This document shows positions 1 through 9,399 of a stretch of 64,000 nucleotides of DNA, piece by piece. The stretch lies in contig CAUVWY020000004.1 of NCBI GenBank assembly GCA_963555775.3, positions 124,001 through 188,000 of the forward strand, written 5' to 3'. This DNA comes from JAJEDW01 sp963555775. Lineage in GTDB: Bacteria; Acidobacteriota; Terriglobia; 20CM-2-55-15. The notes beneath the pieces are model-generated. The model did no database searches, was not told where the DNA came from, and saw only the letters and a program-made list of their open reading frames with translations. Position 1 is the stretch's first letter; every line of letters begins with the position of its first letter. The position numbers were made by a program, and so were the translations under genes.

Positions 1-120
1 TACAACAACGTGATCTTTCCGAGTCTCCCCAGAAAGCACAAGAACATCCCATTACCGCCGATTCGGTTTTCGGTACCCGTCATGCTATAGAATCTCTAAT
101 TCACAGGAGGCTCACCCGCC

Positions 121-2130
121 ATGCTCCGACCCACACGGTTTTTATGGATTGCGCTCCCCGCCTTTCTGGCGGTGGGGCCGCTCTCGGCCCAGGACAGCGT
201 TCGCCCCGGCGAGCTTTACGTCGAGCCCCCCACGCTGATTTCGCTGGGATTCGAATGGAGCATCGAGGGCGACGACAACCGCAACGCGGAAGTCGCCGTG
301 TCCTGTCGCGTGACGGGAACGGACGACTGGCGGGATGGTCCCGGCCTGCTGCGCATCGGCGGAGAACGCATCAACGAGAACGCCCTGCAGTACGTCACTC
401 CGCACATGTTCGCGGGCAGCGTCTTCGACCTGGAGCCCGATACCGAATACGAGTGCCGGTTCATGCTAACGGACCCGGATGGCGCCGAAGGCGAGACCGC
501 GCGAACCGTTGCCGTCCGGACCCGCCCCGAGCCGATGCCGTTCGAGGGCGGCAACGTCTATCACGTGTATCCGCCCGGCTACGACGGACCCCGCGAAGAA
601 CCCGCATTTACGGGTTTGCTGGGCGCCTACTACACGGGGGCGTCGGGATCCGACAATTTCAACACCTACCCGCCGCGCGTTCGACCGGGCGATACCATTC
701 TGGTTCATGCCGGCCTGTACCGGGACAACCGCTACAGCTATGGCGGCGGCATGGGCACCATTTCGAGCGGAACGTACTTCCTGACCCAGAGCGGGACCCC
801 CGATCGGCCGATCGCGATCAAGGCCGCCGGCGACGGGGAAGCGATCTTCGACGGCGATGGCGCCTACAACCTGTTCAACGTCATGGCCGCGAACTACAAC
901 TATTTCGAAGGCCTGACGATTCGGAACACGGAACTGGCTTTCCAGGCGGGGTTGAAGAACATTGCGGGTTCAAGCGGCCTGACGCTGAAGAACAATCGAT
1001 TCGAAGATATCGGCCGCGGCGTCTATACCGATTGGTCCGGTTCGAAGGACTACTACATCGCCGACAACGTTTTTATCGGCAAGTTCGACCCCGGCCAGTT
1101 GCTCGGGTTCAGCGGCGCGACCTGGCAACCGTTCAACGCCGACAATGGGCCGCCGGCCCTGGTGTCCGAATACGCGGTGAAGGTCTATGGATCGGGCCAC
1201 GTCGTGGCGCACAACTACGTCGCAAATTTTCATGACGGTATCGACGTGGCAACCTACGGCAACCCGGATGGCACGCCCAACCCGATCCGCGATCGGATGC
1301 CCGTTTCGATCGACTTCTACGGCAATGACATCACCCATGTCGAAGACAACTGCATCGAGTCGGACGGGGGCGCTCACAATATCCGCATCTTCCGGAATCG
1401 CTGTTTCAATCACGGCCATCGCGCGTTGAGCGTTCAACCGATGTTCGGCGGTCCGGTGTATTTCATCCGCAATCTCGTCTATCACGCCCCCGAGGGGGGC
1501 GCCGTAAAGTTCACGGCATCGTCGTCGGGACTGGTCGTCTATCACAATACTTCGATCGCGCCGATCAAACCCATGCTGCTGGCGGCGTCCAACGTGCACT
1601 ACCGGAACAATCTGATTCTGGGTCAAAGCGGATCGGGGGAAATCTTTGCGGTCGAAACGAACACGAACTATTCGAGTTCGGACTACAACGGTTTCAGACC
1701 GAACGAAGGTGCCGGGTTTTCGTTCGAATGGAGTACGCCGCCGTTCTCGATGACCGCCAATTTCCCCGGCGAGGCCGGGACGCCGACGCGCCGGGCGCCC
1801 CTGTCGACACGGGCCCAGTCGCAGCTTGAAGCCGAAGCCCGGGAACGGCGCCGGTTCGGCACGCTCGCCGAGTACAGCGCCGCCACCGGACAGGATGCGA
1901 ACAGCGTGCTTGTGGACTATGACGTTTTTCTGAACGTATCGGCGCCAGGCCCGGACCCGCGGACGCTTTACGATCCCGCGGATTTCGATTTTCGTCTTCG
2001 GCCCGGTTCGCCCGCCGTGGATGCGGGGCTCCGGCTTCCGGGGATCAACGACGACGCGACCGGTGGGGCGCCCGACTTGGGCGCCTACGAGTTGGGACAA
2101 CCCGTGCCGCACTACGGTCCGCGTCCGTGA
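121..2130 (+). CDS. Secreted right-handed parallel beta-helix protein
   Basis: This 669-residue protein is predicted to be exported: residues 1-24 form a signal peptide ending in LSAQ. Residues about 30-135 look like a fibronectin-type beta-sandwich (for example ETARTVAVRTRP). The rest has the short Asn- and Gly-rich strands typical of pectate-lyase-like beta-helices, with many YNYFEGLTIRNTE-type turns. The C-terminal RPGSPAVDAG...PDLGAYE ending is common in secreted beta-helix proteins. An AGGAGG ribosome-binding site at 105-110 supports the start. A polysaccharide-binding or lyase role is known for the fold, but I see no catalytic residues that identify a substrate. It stands alone, 111 bp before the next gene. 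Confidence 0.75.
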   Translation: MLRPTRFLWIALPAFLAVGPLSAQDSVRPGELYVEPPTLISLGFEWSIEGDDNRNAEVAVSCRVTGTDDWRDGPGLLRIGGERINENALQYVTPHMFAGSVFDLEPDTEYECRFMLTDPDGAEGETARTVAVRTRPEPMPFEGGNVYHVYPPGYDGPREEPAFTGLLGAYYTGASGSDNFNTYPPRVRPGDTILVHAGLYRDNRYSYGGGMGTISSGTYFLTQSGTPDRPIAIKAAGDGEAIFDGDGAYNLFNVMAANYNYFEGLTIRNTELAFQAGLKNIAGSSGLTLKNNRFEDIGRGVYTDWSGSKDYYIADNVFIGKFDPGQLLGFSGATWQPFNADNGPPALVSEYAVKVYGSGHVVAHNYVANFHDGIDVATYGNPDGTPNPIRDRMPVSIDFYGNDITHVEDNCIESDGGAHNIRIFRNRCFNHGHRALSVQPMFGGPVYFIRNLVYHAPEGGAVKFTASSSGLVVYHNTSIAPIKPMLLAASNVHYRNNLILGQSGSGEIFAVETNTNYSSSDYNGFRPNEGAGFSFEWSTPPFSMTANFPGEAGTPTRRAPLSTRAQSQLEAEARERRRFGTLAEYSAATGQDANSVLVDYDVFLNVSAPGPDPRTLYDPADFDFRLRPGSPAVDAGLRLPGINDDATGGAPDLGAYELGQPVPHYGPRP

Positions 2131-2241
2131 GCTTCGAAAGCCGCGCGTGTCCGTTGGAATTGACTTCGATAATCCCGGGATACAGAATGATAAAGGCCTG
2201 TGGCGCAGCCCTGCGGGGTCTTGCCACGTAGGGAGGTTTCG

Positions 2242-3249
2242 ATGATTCGTCGATTTCTCGCGCCCCTGACAGGCGCCGCATTGCTCGTTGCCGTGGCTTT
2301 CCTTGCTCCGGCCATGGCCCAGACCGTTGCCGACGACGGTTGGGTACCGCCGAGAACACCTTGGGGAGACCCGGACATTCAGGGGCGATTTACGAACCAA
2401 AGCGAGAACGGGACGCCCATGGAACGCCCCGCCGAGTTCGAAGGACGCCAAATCGAGGACATCGGCGCCGAGGAACTGGCGGCGATCAAGGCAGCCGCCC
2501 AGGCGAACACGGTGACGCGATTTGCCGGACCGCTCCATGCTCCGGGTGGCTGGTGGCAGCCCGATCTCAACATGGTGGACGGAAGTCAGGCGTGGCTGGT
2601 TGTGGATCCCCCCGATGGACGAATCCCTCGGTTGACACCGGCGGCCGAAGACCGAATCGAAGCCCGCGCCGAAGCCCGGCGCACCAGTGTGCGCGGCCCC
2701 GCGGACTCATGGACGGATCGCAGCCTGTACGACCGGTGCATTACGCGTGGACTCCCGGGCTCGATGATGCCGGCCATTTACGGCAACTCGTATCAGATAT
2801 TCCAGGCGCCCGGATACGTGGCGATCACATACGAAATGGTTCACGAGGCTCGAATCATTCCTATTCAGGATGACGTTCGGGATGCCCCCCGCGCCGGGCC
2901 GGCGATCGTCTCGTTCATGGGTGATGCCGTCGGCCGCTGGGAAGGCGACACGCTTGTGGTCGAGACGACCAACTTCCGCGAAGGCGGCGCCTATCGGAAC
3001 TCGAACGCTCCAACGATGACATTGACCGAGTCCTTTACGCGGACCGCTCCGGACAGGGTTCAATGGGTCGTCACGCTCGACGATCCCGAGACCTGGGAGC
3101 GGCCGTGGTCGTATACCATGCCGTTGACGACCGACACCAGCAGTCCGGTGCCCGAGTACTCGTGCCACGAGGGGAACTACGGGTTGATGAACATTCTGAG
3201 CGCCGCCCGGGCCCGAGAGGCCGAAGAAGCCGCGGCCGAGTCCAATTAG
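2242..3249 (+). CDS. Exported protein of unknown function upstream of the DUF6152 gene
   Basis: A 335-residue protein with a signal peptide (about residues 1-26, ending AMAQ). I chose the ATG at 2242 over an in-frame start at 2200 because GGGAGG lies at 2231-2236 and the signal peptide begins there. Recognisable motifs are YDRCITRG, WEGDTLVVET and the C-terminal YSCHEGNYG. I recall these from a large family of periplasmic proteins that occurs beside small DUF6152 proteins in Acidobacteria-like genomes; no reaction is known to me. The next gene starts 9 bp downstream, so the two are probably one transcript ending at the terminator near 3700. Confidence 0.65.
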   Translation: MIRRFLAPLTGAALLVAVAFLAPAMAQTVADDGWVPPRTPWGDPDIQGRFTNQSENGTPMERPAEFEGRQIEDIGAEELAAIKAAAQANTVTRFAGPLHAPGGWWQPDLNMVDGSQAWLVVDPPDGRIPRLTPAAEDRIEARAEARRTSVRGPADSWTDRSLYDRCITRGLPGSMMPAIYGNSYQIFQAPGYVAITYEMVHEARIIPIQDDVRDAPRAGPAIVSFMGDAVGRWEGDTLVVETTNFREGGAYRNSNAPTMTLTESFTRTAPDRVQWVVTLDDPETWERPWSYTMPLTTDTSSPVPEYSCHEGNYGLMNILSAARAREAEEAAAESN

Positions 3250-3258
3250 GAGCGTCCA

Positions 3259-3666
3259 ATGCGAACGAAGACCCTGGTTCTTGTCACCGCGGGGGGTTTG
3301 CTGCTCGCCGCCGACCCGGTCCGGGCGCATCACGCTTTCTCGGCCGAATTCGACATCGACAAGCCGATCCGCATCGAGGGCTCCATAACGAGGATGGAGT
3401 GGATCAATCCGCACGCCTGGATCCATCTGGACGTTACCGAAGCCGATGGTTCCGTTGCGAACTGGATGATCGAGTTGGGCCCTCCGAACTCGCTCATCAA
3501 ACGGGGTTGGACCCGGGACTCGGTACCGGCCGGAATCCGGATCGAGGTCGAGGGTTACCAGGCGATCGACGGCGCCCTTCGGGCGAACGGCGGCGAAATC
3601 ACGCTGCCGGACGGGAGCAGTTTGTTTGCGGGAGGGTCCAGTCCGACCGATCCCGAAAACCAATAG
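3259..3666 (+). CDS. DUF6152 family exported protein
   Basis: A 135-residue protein with a signal peptide (about residues 1-24, ending VRAH). The start of the mature part, HHAFSAEFD, and the INPHAWIHLDV motif are characteristic of the DUF6152 family. The His-rich mature N-terminus suggests metal binding, but this is an inference. The start is supported by AGGAG just upstream (GAGCGTCCA spacer). It is the second gene of a two-gene unit, 9 bp after its partner and followed by a strong intrinsic terminator. Confidence 0.7.
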   Translation: MRTKTLVLVTAGGLLLAADPVRAHHAFSAEFDIDKPIRIEGSITRMEWINPHAWIHLDVTEADGSVANWMIELGPPNSLIKRGWTRDSVPAGIRIEVEGYQAIDGALRANGGEITLPDGSSLFAGGSSPTDPENQ

Positions 3667-3691
3667 ACATCGACGCTGTTATCAAGGAGAG

Positions 3692-3713
3692 GCCCGCGCG
3701 CGCGGGCTTTTTT
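3692..3713 (+). terminator. Intrinsic terminator after the DUF6152 gene
   Basis: A perfect GC stem, GCCCGCGC/GCGCGGGC at 3692-3707, is followed directly by six T residues. It ends the first transcription unit and isolates the Act operon. Confidence 0.85.
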
Positions 3714-3833
3714 CTGTTTCCCAGGACCCGCCTGCCGAATTCCTCAAGGCACCAAAAATATCCATTCGATGCAAGAAATGCGCAAAATGAGGCGACTTTG
3801 GTGAAATATCCTGTCGGAATGAATTAAGATTGG

Positions 3834-4562
3834 ATGGAGCCCGAGGCTGACTTTTCAGCCGGGATTATGGCCGATGCCGGCATCAAGTCCCGAGTCTTTC
3901 CGGTAGGCGGCAAAAGACGTGTTGCAAGCTTGAAGAAGGAACATAACAAAAATCGTCCGCGACGCTGGATTGCGATTTCAATAGCGTTTGTTGCGGGCGC
4001 TGTCCTGGTGCTCGGAATAGCCGGGGGAAGCCGTTACCTGATCGGCCAGTCCAATCCCGCCGCATCCAGTTCGGAGTCGGTCTTTACGCCCGCGCATTCC
4101 ACGTTCGGAGAAGCTGTCAGGCACTTCCTGGGTTGGAGGTCCGACCCGGTACAACCCATTCCGTTCCGGCACGAGTTGCATGTCCAGGAAGTCGGTCTGG
4201 AGTGCACCTACTGTCACAGTGGAGTGACTCGTGGTCCGGTCGCCCGAATTCCAAGCGTGGTCCTTTGCATGGACTGTCACCTCGACACGGCGACGGACCG
4301 GGCGCCGGTGCAACTGCTGACATCCTTCTTCGACCGGGGGCAGGAGCCGCCGTGGCAGCGTGTCTATGGGTGGCTGCCGGAAGCTCACGTTCGGTTCAAC
4401 CATGCGCCTCACATCCGCGCTGAAGTTGAATGTGCGACATGTCATGGCGATGTCGGGAGCATGACGGTGGCCGAACGCGCCATCGACCATACGATGAGTT
4501 TCTGCGTCCGTTGCCATGAGCAGAATCAGGCGTCAATCGATTGCGTGACCTGTCACTACTGA
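3834..4562 (+). CDS. actA: ActA-like pentahaem cytochrome c
   Basis: Predicted membrane-anchored periplasmic cytochrome (242 residues) that would carry electrons within an alternative complex III. A transmembrane helix lies at residues 45-63, and five CXXCH haem motifs follow at 124-128 (CTYCH), 145-149 (CMDCH), 200-204 (CATCH), 224-228 (CVRCH) and 237-241 (CVTCH). Five haems fits ActA; Qrc complexes use a six-haem subunit. It is first in a compact five-gene operon, 10 bp before actB. The start is uncertain: ATG codons at 3834 and 3867 both precede the helix and neither has a strong ribosome-binding site. The AT-richer 110 bp upstream probably holds the promoter. Confidence 0.85.
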   Translation: MEPEADFSAGIMADAGIKSRVFPVGGKRRVASLKKEHNKNRPRRWIAISIAFVAGAVLVLGIAGGSRYLIGQSNPAASSSESVFTPAHSTFGEAVRHFLGWRSDPVQPIPFRHELHVQEVGLECTYCHSGVTRGPVARIPSVVLCMDCHLDTATDRAPVQLLTSFFDRGQEPPWQRVYGWLPEAHVRFNHAPHIRAEVECATCHGDVGSMTVAERAIDHTMSFCVRCHEQNQASIDCVTCHY

Positions 4563-4572
4563 TCGGAAAACC

Positions 4573-6819
4573 ATGGACCGTCGACAGTTCGTGAAAGCCA
4601 GTGCGGTTACCGGGGCCAGCGCATCGCTGGCCGCTTGCGGAAACCCCGAAGACCAGTTCATCCGGTTCATTTCGGACGAGATTCTTCCCGCGGGACTCGC
4701 CGTTTCGAGGCGAAGTATCTGTCCGCTCTGTCCGGCAGGGTGCGGCGTTGAAGTTCGGGTGATGGAAGGCGACATCGACGTCGTTCGCGATGGCGTGGCT
4801 GGTGTCGTGAAGACCGGGTTGGCCAAGAAACTTGAGGGATTGCCGGCCCATCCCGTCAACCAGGGCAAGCTCTGTGTTCGGGGACAGGCGGCAATCCAGG
4901 TGACCTATCACCCCGACCGCATCCGCGGCCCGCTTCAGAGGACGGGAGAACGGGGATCGGGCCAGTTCGAACCTGTGTCTTGGGACGAGGCCATCGGCGA
5001 ACTCTCATCCCGTCTCGGCGCACTGGCCGAGTCCGGCGGTCAAAATGGACTCCGCATGATAACGCGGCCGTTGCGGAGCCAGCGGGGATTCTTGATTCGC
5101 GAGTTTCTGGAGCGATTCGGCGCACCGCCCGCGGTCACTTTCGATATCTTCGGCGACGAAGTCCTCCGCGATGCCAATTTCCAGAGCTTCGGCGTGCGGC
5201 AACTGCCGACTTTCGACATCGCTAGCTCGCGCTACCTACTGTCGTTTGGCGCGGATATTCTCGGGACATGGAACTCCCCGGTGTCGCAAAACATCGGTTA
5301 CGGCGACATGCGCCAGGGCCGTCCCGGCCTGCGCGGCAAATTTGTCCAGGTGGAGCCCCGGATGTCCCAGACCGGAGCCAATGCGGACCAGTGGGTCCCG
5401 GCGCGACCGGGGACCGAGGGCTTTCTGGCGCTGGGTCTGGCCCGCGCGATCATGGCGGCCGGGACGCGGGCGCCTGCCGATGCCGGACGCGCCGGGGCGC
5501 TGATCGAGGGCTGGTCCGACGGCCTCGATGCATACACGGCTGAAGAAGTGGAAACCGTTACCGGGGTGCCTTCCCGCACCGTCGAACAACTGGCGCGAGA
5601 GTTCGCCGAGAACCTGCCGGCCATTGCGGTGATCGCCGGCGCGCCGCTGGCGCATACGAACGGCATGTTCAATGCTCTCGCGGTGAACGCGCTGAACGCA
5701 TTGGTCGGAAGTGTCGGCGCCGGCAGGGGCGTTGGATTCACGCCTCAGCCCGAAGGACTCGAACCGGTCCAGCGTGGAGAACGCACCATCGAACAACTGG
5801 CCAACGAGATCCTGGAATCGCCCGCGGGGGCGGCGCCTCCGGTCCAAGTGCTGTTGGTGAACGACACGAACCCTGTGTTCGGCGCACCTCCGGCAATGCG
5901 GGTGGCCGATGCTTTGTCGGGCGTCGGATACATTGTCAGCTTCGGATCTTTTCTGGACGAGACCGGTAATCTGGCCGATTTGATACTGCCCGATCATTCG
6001 TTCCTCGAGTCGCTGGTGGATCACGTTCCCGAATCGGGAGGGGGCCGGGCGATGGCGTCTGCCGCCCAAAGGGCCATGCGCCCACTGCATGACACGCGCG
6101 ACATGGCGGACGTGCTCCTTGAAGTTGCACGAAGCCTCGACTTCGACGAGCCTCTGGAGTGGGAGACGTACGAGGATCTGGTTCAAACCCGGTTCGATAC
6201 GCTGAGCCCGCCCGAAGGCTTCGACAGCGCCTGGATTGCGGCGCAGTTCGGGGGCTTTTGGGTCGATCAGTCACCCTCGTCCCCACAACCCGATCCGCCG
6301 GCCGCCGATATCGTTCCCCGCGCGTATTCGGCCCCGCAGTTCGACGGCTCGGCCGACGAGTTTCGTTTCCATTTTCTCCCCTACGTGTCCCAGTCATTTC
6401 TCGACGGTTCCCTCGCCCACCTGCCCTGGCTTCAGGAGTTGCCCGATGTGGTGACGACCGCGATGTGGAGCAGTTGGGTCGAGATCAACCCCCGGACGGC
6501 CGAGGAATTGGGCGTTGTCGAGGGTGATCTCGTCGAGGTGCGTTCGGCGCACGGCGTCATTCAGGCGCCGGCGCTCATCTTTCCCGGAATCGCTCCGGAT
6601 GTGCTGGCCATGCCCTTGGGACAAGGCCACCGGAACTTCACGCGATACGCCAGCGGCCGGGGAGCGAATCCGATTGAAGTACTGGCGCCGATGCGCGAAT
6701 CGGAAACCGGTGAACTGGCCTGGGCGGCCACCCGCGTCAACATTGCGCGAATCGAGGGTGAAGGCGGTCTGATTACGTTAGCGGGCGCACTGCGCGAAGA
6801 CGAAGAACTTTCCAGATAG
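4573..6819 (+). CDS. actB: ActB molybdopterin-oxidoreductase-like subunit
   Basis: The large periplasmic subunit (748 residues) of the Act-type quinol-oxidising complex. It begins with a twin-arginine-like DRRQFVK followed by a lipobox LAAC, so Cys22 is the likely lipidated residue. Four cysteines able to hold a [4Fe-4S] cluster are at 50, 53, 57 (CPLCPAGC) and 101 (GKLCVRG). The remainder matches the molybdopterin-binding fold, ending in a dinucleotide-binding domain (EINPRTAEELGVVEGD). In characterised Act complexes this fold carries no catalytic Mo centre, so a catalytic role should not be assumed. In classical ActB the Fe-S domain is fused to the C-terminus; here it is the next gene, 8 bp downstream. 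Confidence 0.85.
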   Translation: MDRRQFVKASAVTGASASLAACGNPEDQFIRFISDEILPAGLAVSRRSICPLCPAGCGVEVRVMEGDIDVVRDGVAGVVKTGLAKKLEGLPAHPVNQGKLCVRGQAAIQVTYHPDRIRGPLQRTGERGSGQFEPVSWDEAIGELSSRLGALAESGGQNGLRMITRPLRSQRGFLIREFLERFGAPPAVTFDIFGDEVLRDANFQSFGVRQLPTFDIASSRYLLSFGADILGTWNSPVSQNIGYGDMRQGRPGLRGKFVQVEPRMSQTGANADQWVPARPGTEGFLALGLARAIMAAGTRAPADAGRAGALIEGWSDGLDAYTAEEVETVTGVPSRTVEQLAREFAENLPAIAVIAGAPLAHTNGMFNALAVNALNALVGSVGAGRGVGFTPQPEGLEPVQRGERTIEQLANEILESPAGAAPPVQVLLVNDTNPVFGAPPAMRVADALSGVGYIVSFGSFLDETGNLADLILPDHSFLESLVDHVPESGGGRAMASAAQRAMRPLHDTRDMADVLLEVARSLDFDEPLEWETYEDLVQTRFDTLSPPEGFDSAWIAAQFGGFWVDQSPSSPQPDPPAADIVPRAYSAPQFDGSADEFRFHFLPYVSQSFLDGSLAHLPWLQELPDVVTTAMWSSWVEINPRTAEELGVVEGDLVEVRSAHGVIQAPALIFPGIAPDVLAMPLGQGHRNFTRYASGRGANPIEVLAPMRESETGELAWAATRVNIARIEGEGGLITLAGALREDEELSR

Positions 6820-6827
6820 GAGCAGTT

Positions 6828-7538
6828 ATGGCGAAATGGGGTATGGCCGTAGACCTGGATCGATGCACGGGTTGCGAAGCTTGCGTGACCGCGTGCCACG
6901 CCGAAAACAACATCCCGACCGTCGGTCCGGAAGAGGCGGACAAGGGACGGACGATGCACTGGCTTCGCATCGAGCGCTACTGGGAAGGCGATTTTCCCGA
7001 TGTCCAGTTGAAGTTCCGCCCGGTGCTGTGCCAGCACTGCGACAACGCGCCGTGCGAGCCGGTGTGTCCGACCTATGCCAGCTACCACACCGACGAAGGT
7101 TTGAATGCCCAGGTGTATAACCGCTGTATCGGTACCCGCTACTGCGCCAATGCCTGTTCCTACAACGTCCGTGTCTTCAATTTCTTCAACCCGGAGTGGG
7201 AGAAACCGCTCGATCTCCAACTGAATCCCGACGTGTCGGTGCGCGAAGTGGGGGTTATGGAGAAGTGCACCTTCTGTGTCCAGCGGATCAATGACGCCAA
7301 GATCGACGCGAAGGCGAACAACGAAGACGGCCTCATCGTGGACGGCGCCCTTCAGTCCGCGTGCGCTCAGTCCTGTACCGCCAAGGCGCTGGTTTTCGGA
7401 GACCTCGAAGATCCGGATAGCGAGGTGTCCCGTTTGTCGGGTTCGGCGCGCGGCAGCAAGCTGCTCGGCGAATTGGGCACGGGGCCGGCTGTGACCTACC
7501 TGCAGAAGGAAAGCTGGTATGAATCTGGCGACCGATAG
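6828..7538 (+). CDS. ActB2-type four-cluster Fe-S subunit
   Basis: An electron-transfer protein (236 residues) of the DmsB/PsrB/ActB C-terminal type. Four cysteine clusters are visible: CTGCEACVTAC near residue 13, CQHCDNAPCEPVC near 69, CIGTRYCANAC near 101, and CTFC near 147 paired with CAQSC near 181. In known Act complexes these hold three [4Fe-4S] and one [3Fe-4S] centres. AGGAG precedes the ATG. Its end overlaps the next gene by 20 bp, indicating coupled translation with the NrfD subunit. It has no signal peptide, so export would depend on the Tat signal of its partner. Confidence 0.85.
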   Translation: MAKWGMAVDLDRCTGCEACVTACHAENNIPTVGPEEADKGRTMHWLRIERYWEGDFPDVQLKFRPVLCQHCDNAPCEPVCPTYASYHTDEGLNAQVYNRCIGTRYCANACSYNVRVFNFFNPEWEKPLDLQLNPDVSVREVGVMEKCTFCVQRINDAKIDAKANNEDGLIVDGALQSACAQSCTAKALVFGDLEDPDSEVSRLSGSARGSKLLGELGTGPAVTYLQKESWYESGDR

Positions 7539-8892
7539 CCGGATCACCGCAGATCTCCTGCGCCCGCTTCTCGGTACCTCCGGAAAGTACTACGTTACCG
7601 TCGGGTTACTGGGCGCCGTCACCCTGATGGGTCTGGTCGCCTGGGGCTACCAGATGTACTACGGGATTGGCCTGACCGGCCTCAACTCGCCCGTCTTCTG
7701 GGGCTTTTATCTCATCAATTTCGTATTCTGGATCGGCATCAGTCATGCCGGTACGCTCATTTCGGCCATTCTGCGGCTGATCGATGCGCCCTGGAGGCGG
7801 CCGGTAACCCGGTGCGCCGAAGCCATTACCGCCTTTGCGCTTGTGATCGGTGGAACGCTTCCCCTCATCCACCTGGGCCGCCCCTGGCTGTTCTTCTATC
7901 TGATTCCGTTTCCCGACGGCCGGGGACTATGGCCCAACTTCCGCTCCCCGCTCATGTGGGACTTCTTCGCCATCAATACCTATCTGCTGGCGAGCACATT
8001 GTTCCTGTTCCTGCCCATGATTCCCGACTTCGCCTTGATCCGGGACCGCGCGACCGGAATCCGGCGCACGATCTACGGTGCGCTCAGCGTGGGTTGGCGC
8101 GGGACTCCGAAACAATGGCATCGCCTGGAATCGGCCATGCAGATCATGGCGATCGCCATCATTCCGGTCGCCGTGTCCGTGCACACCATCGTGTCGTTCG
8201 ACTTTGCGATGGCGGTCGTCCCGATGTGGCATTCGACCGTATTCGGCCCCTACTTCGTGGCCGGCGCCATCTTCAGTGGAATCGCCGGCCTGATCATCGC
8301 CATGGCGATACTGCGCCGTGTGTTGCGGTTGGAACAGTACCTGACGGCGCTTCATTTCCAGAAGCTTGGGCAGTTGCTGCTCCTGATGAGTTTGTTGTGG
8401 GGATACTTCGTCTTCTCGGAGCGTCTGACGATCTGGTATGGAAACGACAACCACGAGATGCCCGTGTTCTGGGCCACGTTCACTGGCGAGTACGCGCCTT
8501 TCTTCTGGGTCATGGTCGCGTGCAACTTCGTTCTTCCGCTGATCCTGCTTTCCAACCAGAAATTGCGGACGATTTCCGGGTGCGTCGTGGCTTCCTGCGG
8601 TGTGGTTCTGGGCATGTGGCTCGAACGTTTCCTGATCGTGGTTCCATCGCTGTCGTATCGGCAGTTGCCCTATACCTGGGGTTCGTATATGCCGGGTTGG
8701 CCGGAGATTGCGGTCATGGTGTCCACGTTTGCCGCGATGGCCCTCCTGTATACCCTGTTCGTCAAGTTCATTCCGATCATCTCGATCTGGGAATTCAAGG
8801 ACGGCACGCATCCGGGACCCGAACCGCGGCCGATTGCCGAACCTCGAACCTTGCCGGCCAGAGGGGCCGAAGCCGCGGGAGAAGCGTTGTGA
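7519..8892 (+). CDS. actC: ActC, NrfD-type polytopic quinol-binding subunit
   Basis: An integral membrane protein (457 residues) with about ten hydrophobic segments, of the NrfD/PsrC/ActC family. It would bind menaquinol or ubiquinol and pass electrons to the periplasmic Fe-S subunit. Its length matches ActC. The motif FWIGISHAGTLISAILR near residue 75 is typical of the family. It overlaps the preceding gene by 20 bp and the next by 4 bp (GTGA), so all the Act subunits here are probably made in fixed ratio from one message. Confidence 0.85.
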   Translation: MNLATDSRITADLLRPLLGTSGKYYVTVGLLGAVTLMGLVAWGYQMYYGIGLTGLNSPVFWGFYLINFVFWIGISHAGTLISAILRLIDAPWRRPVTRCAEAITAFALVIGGTLPLIHLGRPWLFFYLIPFPDGRGLWPNFRSPLMWDFFAINTYLLASTLFLFLPMIPDFALIRDRATGIRRTIYGALSVGWRGTPKQWHRLESAMQIMAIAIIPVAVSVHTIVSFDFAMAVVPMWHSTVFGPYFVAGAIFSGIAGLIIAMAILRRVLRLEQYLTALHFQKLGQLLLLMSLLWGYFVFSERLTIWYGNDNHEMPVFWATFTGEYAPFFWVMVACNFVLPLILLSNQKLRTISGCVVASCGVVLGMWLERFLIVVPSLSYRQLPYTWGSYMPGWPEIAVMVSTFAAMALLYTLFVKFIPIISIWEFKDGTHPGPEPRPIAEPRTLPARGAEAAGEAL

Positions 8893-9386
8893 AGGCCACA
8901 TACGCGTTGTATACGGACCCGGAGAGTGCCAAACAGGCCATAGTCGCGCTGAAGGAGATGGGCGTGGCCCAGTCGGACATCGTGATCATGTCGCCCGAGC
9001 CACTCGAAGCCTACGAGTTCGATCCCAGCGAGCAAGAGACGTCGATGCGGTGGGTGGCTGTACTGGGAGGAGGAATCGGCTGCGTTTTCGGCGCATCCCT
9101 GCCATCCCTGACTCAGTTGTTGTGGCCGTTGAATACAGGCGGAATGCCCATCGTATCGATCTGGCCCAATTTGATCATCACGTTTGAAATGACGATGTTG
9201 GGCGCCATTGTTGCCACGGTGATCTCGCTTGTCCGGGCGGCCCGCCTCGGCAGACGCCTGCCCGAATTCTATGACCCTCAAGTCTCCGACAACAAGATCC
9301 TGGTGGGTATTGCCAATCCTTCGGACGCACAGCTTCCCGACGTGGAACAGGCATTGCGGGGCGGGGAACTCAAGACGATTCCGTAG
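8889..9386 (+). CDS. actD: ActD (DUF3341) membrane subunit
   Basis: A 165-residue protein of the DUF3341/ActD family. It has a cytoplasmic ferredoxin-like N-terminal domain (TYALYTDPESAKQAIVALKE), two transmembrane segments at about 56-75 and 93-113, and a short C-terminal domain. The GTG start at 8889 overlaps the actC stop by 4 bp. ActD occurs in alternative complex III and not in Qrc, which favours the Act assignment. The operon stops here: no ActE monohaem cytochrome and no second NrfD-like ActF follow, only a repeat block. The complex is either minimal or completed from another locus. Confidence 0.8.
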   Translation: MKATYALYTDPESAKQAIVALKEMGVAQSDIVIMSPEPLEAYEFDPSEQETSMRWVAVLGGGIGCVFGASLPSLTQLLWPLNTGGMPIVSIWPNLIITFEMTMLGAIVATVISLVRAARLGRRLPEFYDPQVSDNKILVGIANPSDAQLPDVEQALRGGELKTIP

Positions 9387-9399
9387 CGGGCGGGCGCGT

